DNA of 64,000 nucleotides, from NCBI GenBank assembly GCA_903922605.1, contig CAIXUG010000012.1, positions 1 to 64,000 on the forward strand, given 5' to 3'. The notes beneath the pieces are model-generated. The model ran no database searches and was not told the DNA's origin. It worked only from the letters and a program-made list of their open reading frames with translations. A program made the position numbers and the translations under genes. Source of the DNA: an uncultured Verrucomicrobiota bacterium (GTDB taxonomy: Bacteria; Verrucomicrobiota; Verrucomicrobiia; Limisphaerales; UBA9464). Every line of letters begins with the position of its first letter. The stretch's first letter is position 1. Positions 26,720-35,872 of the stretch are shown here, piece after piece.

Positions 26720-29245
26720 ATGCGAATCGCCCGCCCATTTCGCCCCACCGGCCTGGCTCTGCTGGTCGCCCTCGCGCTTCCCCTCGTGGCGGCGGACAAG
26801 GCGTCCGACAAGGTCATTCCCGCGAAGCCGCCGTTGCCGGCGATCAAGGCGCTCCGCCTCGAACCGGCCACGCTCACGCTGGACGACCTGCGTGACGCCC
26901 GGAAGGTCCTCGTGCTGGGCGAACGGACCGACGGTGGCGTCATCGACCTGACCGCCGAGGCCCATCTCACGCCCGACTCTGCCGGCGTGATTGTGGATGC
27001 CGAAGGGTACGTTGCCGCGAAGGCTGTGGGCGCTTCGACGGTTACCGTCAGCGCGGCGGGCCGTTCCGCGAAGCTGCCGGTGAAGGTGGCCAGTGTGACC
27101 GAGCAGCCGGTCGGCTTCGTCCGGGAAATCCAGCCGATCCTGGCGCGCACGGGTTGCAACCAGGGCACCTGCCATGGTTCGGCCAAGGGCAAGAACGGCT
27201 TCAAGCTGTCCCTACGCGGCTACGATCCGGAGTACGATTACCAGGCGCTCATCAACGACCTGAGCGGACGCCGCTTCAACCGCGTGAAAGTGGACGACTC
27301 GCTGATGCTCCAGAAGCCGCTCGGCGAGGTGCCGCACGAGGGCCGGCAGGCGATCAAGCCCGGTTCCCGCTATCACACGCTGCTTCGGCAATGGATCGCC
27401 GAGGGCGCAAGGTTTGAGGATGTCGCCAAGGCTCGCGCCACGAACATCACGATCCTGCCCGCCACGGTGGAAATCGACCTGGCCGGCCGGCAGCAGCAGT
27501 TCCTCGTGCTCGCCAGCTATCCGGATGGCTCGACGCGCGACGTGACCCGCGAGGCGATTCTCTCCAGCAACAACGAGGAGGTCGCGCTCGTGAAGGGCAG
27601 CTCCCTCACCGCGCTGCGCCGGGGCGAGATGGCGGTGTTGGTCCGCTACGAGGGCATCTATGCCGCGCGCGAGGTGGTCGTGATGGGCGACCGCACGGGC
27701 TACCAGTTCGCCGCGATGCCGGAGAACAACTTCGTGGACCAGCACGTCAACGTGAAGCTCCAGCGGATGAAAATCAATCCGAGCGGCCTCTGCACCGATG
27801 CGGAGTTCGTCCGTCGCGTGTACCTTGATTTGACCGGCCAGCCACCCACCTCGGAAAAGGTCCGCGCCTTCCTCGCCGACGCCACCGCGACCAAGGCGAA
27901 ACGGGATGCCCTGATTGACGAACTGATCGGCTCGCCGGCTTACGCCGAATATTGGGCCAACAAATTCGCCGACCTCCTCCAGTGCAATTCGGAAAACCTG
28001 GGCAAGAAGGGCGTGTGGGTCTTCCGCACCTGGATTCAGGAGCAGTTCGCCAAGAACCGTCCCTATGACCAGTTTGCGCGCGACCTGATCCTCGCGAAGG
28101 GCAGCACCTTCGAGAATCCCGCCGGCAATTACCTGCGCGCGCTCCGTGATCCGGGCAAGATGACCGAGGACGTCTCGCAGACGTTTTTGGGCGTGCGCTT
28201 CAACTGCAACAAGTGCCACGACCATCCGTTCGAGCGCTGGACGCAGAACCAGTACTACGAGTTCGGCGCGTTCTTCGCGCAGGTCGCTTTCAAGCGCGGC
28301 ACGCTGGGCCGCGATACGCTCATCCGCGGTACCGAGACCTACGCCTCGGAACAGGTTTCAGAGGACATCGTCTATCAGAACTACAACGGCGGCGAGGTGA
28401 AGCACCCGAAGAATGACAAGGTGATGGCCCCGCACGTGCCCTACGGCCAGTCTCGGGACATCGCCGCCGGCGAGGATCGCCGCGTCGCCTTTGCCGAGTG
28501 GATGACTTCTCCCGGTAATCCCTACTTCGCCAAGTCCACGGTGAACCGCTTCTGGAGCTACTTCTTCGGGCGCGGGATCATTGACCCGGTGGACGACATC
28601 CGCGCGGGCAACCCGCCCAGCAACCCCGCGCTGCTCGACGCCCTGACCGAGGATTTTGTGAAGAGCGGTCACGACGTGCGGCACCTGTTGCGGACGCTCT
28701 GCCAGTCCCGCGCCTACCAGCTCAGCATCGAGCGCAACAAGTGGAACGAGGACGACACAATGAACTTTTCCCACGCCATCCCGCGCCGCCTGAGCGCGGA
28801 GCAGATGCTGGATGCCGTCTCGATCGCAACCGGACACCGCTCGCAGTTCAAGGATCTGCCCGCCGGCCTTCGCGCAGTCGAAGTGCCGGATGGCATGGTC
28901 GGTGGCAACGATTTCCTGACGCTCTTCGGCCGGCCCAAGCGGCAGAGCGCCTGCGAATGCGAACGCAGCAGCAACGTGACGCTCTCGCACGCGCTCAGCC
29001 TCATCAACGGCCCGACGCTCGGCGAATGCGTGGGCAGCGCCGACAGCCGCTTCGCCAAACTGGTCGCGACCGAGAAGGACGACCGCAAGGTCGTCGAGGA
29101 GGTTTACCTGAGCTGCCTGAACCGCCCGCCCACCGAGAAGGAAATCACCGGCATCAACCTCGGCGAAGGCGACAAGCGCCTCGAAGGCGCGCAGGATCTG
29201 GCGTGGGCGCTGCTGAACAGCCCGGCGTTTTTGTTCAACCGGTGA
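26720..29245 (+). CDS. DUF1549/DUF1553 cytochrome-type protein with Ig-like domain
   Basis: About 841 residues from the ATG at 26720, which begins a Sec signal peptide (RPTGLALLVALALPLVAA). Residues ~40-125 form a bacterial Ig-like (Big_2-type) module. An unusual haem-like motif CNQGTCH (CX4CH) follows near 146. DUF1549 (PSCyt2) spans about 330-540, with RRVYLDLTGQPPT and a second motif CNKCHDHPFERW. DUF1553 (PSD1) runs from about 590 to 840, with STVNRFWSYFFGRGIIDPVDD and LSLINGPTL. Periplasmic. It heads an apparent operon whose natural next gene, the DUF1501 protein, is now separated by about 1.3 kb of inserted genes. Electron-transfer or carbohydrate-linked role is inferred. Confidence 0.9.
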   Translation: MRIARPFRPTGLALLVALALPLVAADKASDKVIPAKPPLPAIKALRLEPATLTLDDLRDARKVLVLGERTDGGVIDLTAEAHLTPDSAGVIVDAEGYVAAKAVGASTVTVSAAGRSAKLPVKVASVTEQPVGFVREIQPILARTGCNQGTCHGSAKGKNGFKLSLRGYDPEYDYQALINDLSGRRFNRVKVDDSLMLQKPLGEVPHEGRQAIKPGSRYHTLLRQWIAEGARFEDVAKARATNITILPATVEIDLAGRQQQFLVLASYPDGSTRDVTREAILSSNNEEVALVKGSSLTALRRGEMAVLVRYEGIYAAREVVVMGDRTGYQFAAMPENNFVDQHVNVKLQRMKINPSGLCTDAEFVRRVYLDLTGQPPTSEKVRAFLADATATKAKRDALIDELIGSPAYAEYWANKFADLLQCNSENLGKKGVWVFRTWIQEQFAKNRPYDQFARDLILAKGSTFENPAGNYLRALRDPGKMTEDVSQTFLGVRFNCNKCHDHPFERWTQNQYYEFGAFFAQVAFKRGTLGRDTLIRGTETYASEQVSEDIVYQNYNGGEVKHPKNDKVMAPHVPYGQSRDIAAGEDRRVAFAEWMTSPGNPYFAKSTVNRFWSYFFGRGIIDPVDDIRAGNPPSNPALLDALTEDFVKSGHDVRHLLRTLCQSRAYQLSIERNKWNEDDTMNFSHAIPRRLSAEQMLDAVSIATGHRSQFKDLPAGLRAVEVPDGMVGGNDFLTLFGRPKRQSACECERSSNVTLSHALSLINGPTLGECVGSADSRFAKLVATEKDDRKVVEEVYLSCLNRPPTEKEITGINLGEGDKRLEGAQDLAWALLNSPAFLFNR

Positions 29246-29256
29246 GCGGCGCATCC

Positions 29257-29604
29257 ATGAATTGGCTCAGAAACTTAGGACTCAGGATAAAGCCTTGGCT
29301 GCTTTGTTCCCTGATTACCTTCATTTCAATGCTGTTTGTTCCCTTTCCTTGGCGCCAGACCGCTGAGACGCGCCTGCCATTGTGGCATTTTTTCGCCCCA
29401 ATATTTACTGCATCTTACTGGAGCGAAGTTGCCAGCGGATGGCCGCCGGCCATATTTACAGGTTTACTCTTTTTAGGTTTCTTTGGCTTCTTGGTGGCCA
29501 TTTCTTTGATTAATGGAGGGCTCGCCGCTTTTCTATTACAGATTGCCATCGAACGGTTTCGGCAACGGGCCAAGGAAAATCGTCGAGATCTTAACTCCCA
29601 TTAA
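29257..29604 (+). CDS. Small integral membrane protein, unknown
   Basis: 115 residues from the ATG at 29257. Two or three hydrophobic segments: KPWLLCSLITFISMLFVPF near residues 13-31, and AIFTGLLFLGFFGFLVAISLINGGLAAFLLQIAI across about 66-99 (AIFTGLLFLGFFGFLVAISL then INGGLAAFLLQIAI). A basic tail ends in RQRAKENRRDLNSH. The composition is clearly more AT-rich than the flanking DUF1553 gene, pointing to separate origin. The longer open frame upstream is a shadow of that gene. No family recognised. Confidence 0.65.
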   Translation: MNWLRNLGLRIKPWLLCSLITFISMLFVPFPWRQTAETRLPLWHFFAPIFTASYWSEVASGWPPAIFTGLLFLGFFGFLVAISLINGGLAAFLLQIAIERFRQRAKENRRDLNSH

Positions 29605-29607
29605 TTT

Positions 29608-29745
29608 ATGGTCTCCATTCCCGGCCAATCTGGCGCCACGTGTGACGGTTTCAGTCGTCGTGAATTCCTGCGGCTAGGCCGCGCGACTGCGGCTGAGGAA
29701 TGCAGATTGGAGTCGTGGAACGGCTCCGCTAGCTTACAGCCATGA
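29608..29745 (+). pseudogene. 5' fragment of a DUF1501 gene
   Basis: ATG at 29608 opens a 45-codon frame. Its first 24 residues match the start of the intact DUF1501 gene at 30540: [20 protein letters not shown] is shared, with V/I at residue 2 and R/G at residue 25. After that the frame diverges and ends at 29745, overlapping the start of the antitoxin gene. Across about 72 bases the two copies differ at roughly nine positions, mostly third codon positions, so the fragment comes from a diverged paralogue or strain copy rather than a fresh duplication. Confidence 0.8.
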
Positions 29746-30029
29746 CAACGACCCTGTCAGTGCCCGTCGAGGTGCCCGTGATGGCCAGTGGCTTCCTCGG
29801 TTTCAAGACGGAGGCCGAGCTGACCGCTGATTTACGGGTCACGCTCGCGGTGCGGCTCTTTGAGGAGGGCCGGGTTTCCTCTGGCCGAGGCGCGCAGATG
29901 GCCGGCATGGGCAAGTGGGATTTCATCGAGGAGCTGGGCCGTCGCAAGGTGCCGGTCGTGAACTGGGACGAGGACGAGATCCGTCGCGAACTGGAGTATG
30001 CCCATGAGGGAGTCGCTGTTCGTCGCTGA
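29742..30029 (+). CDS. UPF0175 family antitoxin
   Basis: 95 residues with the UPF0175 pattern: LTADLRVTLAVRLFEEGRVSSGRGAQMAGM (read as LRVTLAVRLFEEGRVSSG and RGAQMAGM), then GKWDFIEELGRRKVPVVNWDEDEIRREL. The central part is a helix-turn-helix-like DNA-binding region, as expected for autoregulation. It overlaps the start of the downstream DUF3368 gene, the usual partner of this family. It sits directly on the truncated DUF1501 fragment. Confidence 0.88.
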   Translation: MTTTLSVPVEVPVMASGFLGFKTEAELTADLRVTLAVRLFEEGRVSSGRGAQMAGMGKWDFIEELGRRKVPVVNWDEDEIRRELEYAHEGVAVRR

Positions 30030-30483
30030 TAGCGGGCCGCTTATCGCGTTCGCCAAGCTGGGACGGCTGGACGTCCTGAGGCAGCTGGCAACGCGACTGA
30101 TTGTGCCGCCGGCAGTCTGGCGGGAAGTTACTTCTGAAAAGCCTGGTCTAGCGGATGCCCTGGCCGTGAGCCAGGCGACATGGATTGAGGTCTTGTCGCC
30201 CACGGCACCACTGACCGAGGCGGTTCATCGTGGGTTGGGACCGGGCGAAATTGAAGCCATGCAGCTGGCGTTTGAATGGCGGGAAGGGCGATTGCTCGTG
30301 GATGAGGCTCTGGCCCGTCGTGAGGCGCTGCGTTTGCGGCTGCCGATCATCGGCACAGTCGGCCTGCTGGTCCGAGCCGAGCAGGCCGGCCTGATTCCTT
30401 CGGCAAAGGCCGAGGCCGACACTCTGGTCCGAGCCGGTTATTTTCTTTCGCCAACGTTGTTGGAGCTGGCTTTCGGACCGTGA
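29998..30483 (+). CDS. DUF3368 PIN-like toxin
   Basis: 161 residues; the ATG at 30004 is an equally good start. VADSGPLIAFAKLGRLDVL near residue 9 (catalytic-type Asp), VPPAVWREV near 37 (Glu), GLGPGEIEAMQLAFEW near 79 and LLVDEALARREALRLRLPIIGTVGLL near 99-124 (as LLVDEALARREALRLR, then LPIIGTVGLL) follow the DUF3368 nuclease-like family. The pair with UPF0175 forms a complete, apparently intact toxin-antitoxin module. Confidence 0.88.
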   Translation: MPMRESLFVADSGPLIAFAKLGRLDVLRQLATRLIVPPAVWREVTSEKPGLADALAVSQATWIEVLSPTAPLTEAVHRGLGPGEIEAMQLAFEWREGRLLVDEALARREALRLRLPIIGTVGLLVRAEQAGLIPSAKAEADTLVRAGYFLSPTLLELAFGP

Positions 30484-30539
30484 TGACAACTGACATGGCG
30501 GTGAATTCCATTCGGCAATTAAACATCTAAGACCATTCC

Positions 30540-31994
30540 ATGATCTCCATCCCCGGCCAATCTGGCGCGACCTGTGACGGTTTCAGCCGTCGTGAATTCC
30601 TCCGCCTTGGCGGCGCGGGCATCGTTGGCGTCAGCCTCGCGGACATCCTGCGGCTGCAGGCCCAGCAGGCACCCGGTGTCGGGCCGGCCGCCGGCATGGC
30701 CAAGAACGGCTGGGGCAGGGCGAAGTCCGTCATCATCATCTACCTCCAGGGCGGGCCCAGTCACATCGACATCTGGGACCCGAAGCCGGACGCGCCGTCG
30801 AATGTGCGCGGTGACTTCAAGCCCATCCGCTCGAAGGTGCCCGGCATCTTCCTCAGCGAGGTCATGCCCAAGCTCGCGCAGCAGATGGACAAGGCCACGC
30901 TCATCCGCTCGATGAGCTATACGCCGGTCGGCCTCTTCAACCACACCGCCGCCATCTACCAGATCATGACCGGCTACACGCCGGATCGCGTGTCGCCCTC
31001 CGGCCAGCTCGAACCGCCCGCGCCGAACGACTTCCCGCACCTCGGCTCGCAGATTTCGCGGCTGCGTCCGCCCGAGGTGCCGATGCTGCCTTTCGTGATG
31101 CTCCCGCGCCCGTTGCAGGAGTCGAACGTGATCGGCAAGGGCGGCACTGCGGGCTTCCTCGGCGCGGCCTACGATCCCTACTACTTCTACCAGGACCCAG
31201 CGAAGGAGATTAACCTCGCCGACCTGACGTTGCGCAAAGAGGTCAGCAAGGAACGACTCAACCGCCGCGAGACGCTCCTCAAGACCGTCAACGACGCGAT
31301 GCCCGACATGGAGAAGGCGGTCGGCAAGTATGCGCTCGACAGCTACTACCATAAGGCCTTCGACCTCGTGAGCAGCGGACGGGCGCGCGATGCTTTTGAT
31401 CTCGCCAAGGAGCCCGACAAGCTCCGCGACACCTACGGCCGCCATACCTTTGGCCAGGGCTGCCTCCTCGCCCGCCGCCTCATCGAGGCCGGCACCCGTG
31501 TGGTGCAGATGAACTGGCCCGCCGTCGCAAACGGCGATCCCAACGTGGACGCCTGGGACACACACGCCGCGAACTTTGGCCCCCTCCGCAACCTGCACTG
31601 CCCGAAGCTCGACTCCGGCCTGAGCGCGCTGATCGAGGACATGGAACAGCGTGGTCTGCTGAAGGAGACGCTCGTGGTGGCCCTCGGTGAGTTCGGCCGC
31701 AGCCCGCGCCTCGGTGTGAGCACGAGCGGCAACTCCAATTCACCCGATGGCCGCGACCACTGGCCGTATTGCTACACCGCCTTCGTCGCCGGTGCCGGCG
31801 TCAGCCGGGGCGCGCTCTACGGCAAGTCCGACGCGACCGCGAGCAGCCCGGCGGAAAATGCCGTCCACCCGACGCAGATCGTCGCGACGATCTACCATGC
31901 CCTCGGCATTGACCCGCACACGATGGTGATGAACCACCTCAACCAGCCGCGCGAACTCGTGCAGGCCGAACCGGTGCTGGGGCTGTTCAGCTGA
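30540..31994 (+). CDS. DUF1501 protein, Tat-exported
   Basis: 484 residues. The twin-arginine signal is [26 protein letters not shown]1501 landmarks: [24 protein letters not shown] ([17 protein letters not shown]), [70 protein letters not shown] and [17 protein letters not shown]. The family is related to the alkaline phosphatase/sulfatase fold and is nearly always next to DUF1549/DUF1553 genes; here the partner ends at 29245. Periplasmic. The next gene begins 11 bases after the stop, so an operon is likely. Enzymatic reaction unknown. Confidence 0.93.
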   Translation: MISIPGQSGATCDGFSRREFLRLGGAGIVGVSLADILRLQAQQAPGVGPAAGMAKNGWGRAKSVIIIYLQGGPSHIDIWDPKPDAPSNVRGDFKPIRSKVPGIFLSEVMPKLAQQMDKATLIRSMSYTPVGLFNHTAAIYQIMTGYTPDRVSPSGQLEPPAPNDFPHLGSQISRLRPPEVPMLPFVMLPRPLQESNVIGKGGTAGFLGAAYDPYYFYQDPAKEINLADLTLRKEVSKERLNRRETLLKTVNDAMPDMEKAVGKYALDSYYHKAFDLVSSGRARDAFDLAKEPDKLRDTYGRHTFGQGCLLARRLIEAGTRVVQMNWPAVANGDPNVDAWDTHAANFGPLRNLHCPKLDSGLSALIEDMEQRGLLKETLVVALGEFGRSPRLGVSTSGNSNSPDGRDHWPYCYTAFVAGAGVSRGALYGKSDATASSPAENAVHPTQIVATIYHALGIDPHTMVMNHLNQPRELVQAEPVLGLFS

Positions 31995-32005
31995 TTTTCC
32001 CCGTG

Positions 32006-34423
32006 ATGCGACGACGCTTACCGAACGTGCGAACGTTTCTCGGCACGCTGCTGGCTCCTCTGGCATTACTCGCAGCCTCCGCCCAGGCTGTGCCGAAACT
32101 CGACTCGCTTTCGGCGACGTGGTTTCAGCGCGGCACCACGAATGAGGTGACGGTCAACGGCGAGGCGTTCGGAGGCGTCAACGCCGTGCTATTCACGGGC
32201 AACGGTCTGGCGGGAAATTTTGCGGTGGGCGCGGCGCACGGGGTGACGCTGGAGGCTTCCGCCGGCGGCATCACGGTCGGTCAGGCCGACACCGGCAAGT
32301 CGCTCACGTTCCAGGTCATCGTGGCCGGTGACGCCCCACTGGGCGGTCATGAAGTGCGCGTCGCGGGACCGAATGGCGTGTCGAATCCGCTGGCCGTCAA
32401 TGTCAGCGATTTGCCCGAGCTGTTGGAACCTAAGGGGAACAACCATCCGACCGACGCCCCGTGGATCACGCTGCCGGCGGCGGTGTCGGGCATCATCGGT
32501 GGCAGCACCGAGGCCGATTATTTCCGTTTCAAGGCCCGCGCGGGTGAGAAGCTGATCTTCGACGTGCAGGCCAACCGCTTCGGTTCACCACTCGATCCGA
32601 CGCTGGTTCTGCTGGATGCGACCGGCAAGGAAATCGCCCGCAGCGAAGATGCCAACGGGCTGGATCCCTTCCTCGAATTCACGCCCACCGCCGATGGGGA
32701 TTACACGGCGAAGGTTACCGACCTGCGTTTCCAGGGCGGTGGTGACTACCGCTACCGCATTGTGGCGGGTGTCTTGCCGTATCTGGATTTCCTGTTTCCC
32801 TTCGGCGGCAAGCGCGGGACGTCGGTCGAGCTGCAGCTCCAGGGCCGCAACCTCGAAGGTGCCGACAAACTGACCGTTCAGGTCGCGGGTAATGCGCCCA
32901 TAGGCCGACAGGATATCCGGGCGCGCACGTCGCGCGGGTTTTCCAATCCGCAGCCGTTCGAGGCGGGTGATCTGCCGGAGGTCATGGAGACCGAGCCGAA
33001 CAATGCGAACGACAAGGCCAACGCCGTCACCGCCCCGGTCGTCATCAACGGCCGCATCGGCGAGGCGAAGGATTCGGACGTGTTCCGCCTCAAGTCCGTG
33101 GCGGACCAACGCCTGGTGATCGAGGTCCGGGCCCGGCAGTTCGGCTCGCCCCTGGATGCCTTGCTCACCCTCATGGACACCAACGGGGTCGTGATGCAGC
33201 GCAACGACGATGCCAACGGTCTGGATGCGCGGCTCGAATTCGATGCGAAGAAGGACACGGAATACCTCGTCGCGCTGCGGGACCTGACGGATCGCGGCGG
33301 CGAACGCTTCGGCTACCGTATGAGCATCCGGCCGCCCAATGGTACGCCGGATTTCACCGCGCGCGTTCCGGGCGGGCGCTTCCGCGTGAACCGGGGCGGC
33401 AGCACCGCCGTGCGCTGCGAAGTGGACCGTCGCAACGGTTTCGACGGGCTCGTGCGGCTTGTGGGCGATGGTTTGCCTGCCGGAGTGACCGCCTCGGCGT
33501 TGGTGATTGGCAGTTCGCCCAATTACGGCTGGCTGATTCTCAACGCCACGGCGGACGCGCCGGTGGGGAACTTTCCGCTGAAACTCTCCGCGGCCGGCGA
33601 ACGGGGCGGCAAGGCGCTGATGCATCCGGCGCAGTTCGCCGAGCAGGGCTGGCTTACCGTGCTGCCCGCGACGCCGTTCACGCTGGAGGTGGCGCCGATG
33701 TCCGTCCTGACCGAGCAGAATGCCGGAACTTCGCTGGAAGTCAGTGTGACCCGGCGCGACGGCTTCACGGGTGAGATCAAGGTGCTCGGGGAAGGTCCCA
33801 ACGGGGTGGACATCCCGGCGCTGACGATTCCGGCGGACCAGTCCCGGGGCAAACTTGCCCTCAGCGCCGCTTATAACGCCGAGGTCGGAGCACGTCCCGT
33901 GATGGTCCGTGCCGAGGTGGCGGCGGATGGCGGCACGGTCGTGCAGTACGCTTCCTCGCCGGTGACACTTACGGTGCAGCCGATCGCGATGTTCCTCACC
34001 GCGATGCTGCCGGGTTCGTCCTTTTTTCGGACCGACACCTTCAAACTTTCCGCCGTCGCGCTGCCGACGAACTCCACTTCGGCCGCCAACGCCACCGAGT
34101 TTGTCGTGAAGGTGGATCGGCGCGGTCTGAGCGGTGAGATCGCCCTCGCGCTCGATGGCCTTCCGGCGGGCGTGGCCGCCACGGTGGCCAACATCGCAGC
34201 GGACAAGAACGAGGCCGCCATCCGTTTGGTCGTCAGCGACCAGGCCGAGGCGGGCAAGGAGTTCACGTTCAACCTCGTGGGCACGGCCACCTACAACGAC
34301 CGCATCTGGCGGCAGAAAACCCAGCCGGTGACGCTGGTGATCGCCGCGCCGGAAAAGGAAACGGCGGCGATTGCGCCCGCACCCGCAGCGGCGCCGGCGG
34401 CTGTCACGCCGGCCGCCAAATGA
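32006..34423 (+). CDS. Secreted protein with two PPC (pre-peptidase C-terminal) domains
   Basis: About 805 residues; the ATG at 32006 follows a GTG at 32003 in the same frame. Signal peptide in the first ~28 residues (TFLGTLLAPLALLAASAQA). Two PPC-type modules are visible: around 145-250 (PKGNNHPTDAPWITLPAAVSG then YFRFKARAGEKLIFDVQANRFGSPLDPTLVLLD) and around 325-430 (ETEPNNANDKANAVTAPVVING, then VFRLKSVADQRLVIEVRARQFGSPLDALLTLMD), written here in part only. These are separated and followed by Ig-like repeats. The tail is rich in Ala and Pro. No peptidase domain is present. It overlaps the next gene by ATGA. Probably a binding or scaffold partner of the DUF1501/DUF1553 proteins. Confidence 0.85.
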   Translation: MRRRLPNVRTFLGTLLAPLALLAASAQAVPKLDSLSATWFQRGTTNEVTVNGEAFGGVNAVLFTGNGLAGNFAVGAAHGVTLEASAGGITVGQADTGKSLTFQVIVAGDAPLGGHEVRVAGPNGVSNPLAVNVSDLPELLEPKGNNHPTDAPWITLPAAVSGIIGGSTEADYFRFKARAGEKLIFDVQANRFGSPLDPTLVLLDATGKEIARSEDANGLDPFLEFTPTADGDYTAKVTDLRFQGGGDYRYRIVAGVLPYLDFLFPFGGKRGTSVELQLQGRNLEGADKLTVQVAGNAPIGRQDIRARTSRGFSNPQPFEAGDLPEVMETEPNNANDKANAVTAPVVINGRIGEAKDSDVFRLKSVADQRLVIEVRARQFGSPLDALLTLMDTNGVVMQRNDDANGLDARLEFDAKKDTEYLVALRDLTDRGGERFGYRMSIRPPNGTPDFTARVPGGRFRVNRGGSTAVRCEVDRRNGFDGLVRLVGDGLPAGVTASALVIGSSPNYGWLILNATADAPVGNFPLKLSAAGERGGKALMHPAQFAEQGWLTVLPATPFTLEVAPMSVLTEQNAGTSLEVSVTRRDGFTGEIKVLGEGPNGVDIPALTIPADQSRGKLALSAAYNAEVGARPVMVRAEVAADGGTVVQYASSPVTLTVQPIAMFLTAMLPGSSFFRTDTFKLSAVALPTNSTSAANATEFVVKVDRRGLSGEIALALDGLPAGVAATVANIAADKNEAAIRLVVSDQAEAGKEFTFNLVGTATYNDRIWRQKTQPVTLVIAAPEKETAAIAPAPAAAPAAVTPAAK

Positions 34424-35817
34424 AACCATTTTTGATTCGCACCATGATTCGCTCCTCCCGATTCCTGCCGCTTGCCACGGGCCTGGCCGCGTGGCTCACC
34501 GTGACCACGCTTGGGGCCGAAGCGCCCGTCTCCTGGTTCAAGGACGTGACGCCCATCTTCAAGCGCTCGTGCAACGGCTGCCACAATCCGAACAAGCTCA
34601 AGGGTGAGGTGGACACTTCGACCTACCTCGGCTTCCTCAAGCCTGGCAAACACGGGCCGAGCTTCGTGGCCGGTGACCCGACGAAGTCGCTGCTGCTGGC
34701 CCAAATTGGAGGCAAGGAGCCCGACATGCCGAAAGAAGGCGACGCCCTCAGCGCCGCCGAGGTCGCTCTGATCACGCGCTGGATCCAGCAAGGCGCGCAC
34801 GACGACACGCCTGCCGACGCCTACTCGACGAAGCTCAAGGAGCCGCCGACGTACACCGCCGCGCCGGTCATCACATCACTGGCGGTTTCGCCCGATGGCC
34901 AATGGCTCGCCGTTTCGGGCTATCACGAGGTGTTTCTGTTCGACGCCCCGTCCCTGACGCTCAAGGCCCGGCTGCTCGGGGAATCTCCGCGTATCGAGTC
35001 GCTCGAGTTCACGCCGGATTCGAAACGGCTTGCTGTCGGGGCGGGCGCGCCGGCGCGGTTCGGCGAGGTGCAGATCTGGGATGTGGCCGGGGCCAAGGAG
35101 ACCGGCTCGTGGAAGCTCGGTAGCGATTCGCTCTTCGGTGTCTCGTGGTCGCCCGATGCGACCCGCCTCGCCTTCGGTGGTGCGGACAAGAGCGTCCGTA
35201 TCATCGGTGCAATGGACGGCAAGGAGCAGATGAAGTTCGACAACCATAGCGACTGGGTCTTCCGCACCGTGTGGGCAACGGATGGCAAACGTCTGCTCAG
35301 TGGCAGCCGCGACCGGGCGGTGAAGCTGATCGATGCCGGGAGCGGCCAGTTCATCGACGACATCAACAAGCTGCTGGAACCGGTGCTCAGTTTGGCACGG
35401 CATCCGAAGGAGGAGTGGGCGGCCTACGGCGGAGCCGAAGGCGGCCTGCGGGTTTATAAGATGAAGGAGAACCAGGAGCGCACCGCGGGCAACAACGACG
35501 TGAACCTTGTGCGCGAGTTTGAGCGGCAGCCCGGTCCGGTGCAGGCTGTGGCCTTCAGTCCGGACGGCACGCTGCTCGCGGCCGGCGGCGTCGGCGGCGA
35601 GGTGCGCGTGTACAAGACGGCGGACGGTGCGCGGGCCGCGACACTCAGCGGTCACGAAGGCGCGGTCTTCGCGCTCGCGTTCACCCCCGATGGCAAGCGT
35701 CTCATCACCGGCGGTTTCGACGGCCTCATCCGCGTGTTCGACCCGGTGTCCGGCAAGGTCTCGGTGGTCATGCTGCCAATCAGCTTGAGCCCGGCGAAGC
35801 AGGTCGCCACGCGCTGA
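34420..35817 (+). CDS. Cytochrome c (PSCyt1)-WD40 fusion protein
   Basis: 465 residues, starting in an ATGA overlap with the PPC protein. Signal peptide to about residue 33. Residues ~38-125 are the PVC cytochrome domain: SWFKDVTPIFKRSCNGCHNP with one CXXCH, DPTKSLLL and PDMPKEGDALSAAEVALITRWIQQGA. Residues ~150-455 are WD40 repeats (ITSLAVSPDGQWLAVSG, FGVSWSPDATRLAFGGADKSVRI, VQAVAFSPDGTLLAAGG, VFALAFTPDGKRLITGGFDGLIRVFD). It completes the DUF1553-DUF1501-PPC-WD40 set frequently found together in PVC genomes. A periplasmic complex with a haem and a beta-propeller is a reasonable inference. Confidence 0.9.
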   Translation: MKPFLIRTMIRSSRFLPLATGLAAWLTVTTLGAEAPVSWFKDVTPIFKRSCNGCHNPNKLKGEVDTSTYLGFLKPGKHGPSFVAGDPTKSLLLAQIGGKEPDMPKEGDALSAAEVALITRWIQQGAHDDTPADAYSTKLKEPPTYTAAPVITSLAVSPDGQWLAVSGYHEVFLFDAPSLTLKARLLGESPRIESLEFTPDSKRLAVGAGAPARFGEVQIWDVAGAKETGSWKLGSDSLFGVSWSPDATRLAFGGADKSVRIIGAMDGKEQMKFDNHSDWVFRTVWATDGKRLLSGSRDRAVKLIDAGSGQFIDDINKLLEPVLSLARHPKEEWAAYGGAEGGLRVYKMKENQERTAGNNDVNLVREFERQPGPVQAVAFSPDGTLLAAGGVGGEVRVYKTADGARAATLSGHEGAVFALAFTPDGKRLITGGFDGLIRVFDPVSGKVSVVMLPISLSPAKQVATR

Positions 35818-35872
35818 GCACGCGGGCTGTTAAGCCAGTTGCGGACTCATGGCGTCGCGTCAGTGTGCCGCC

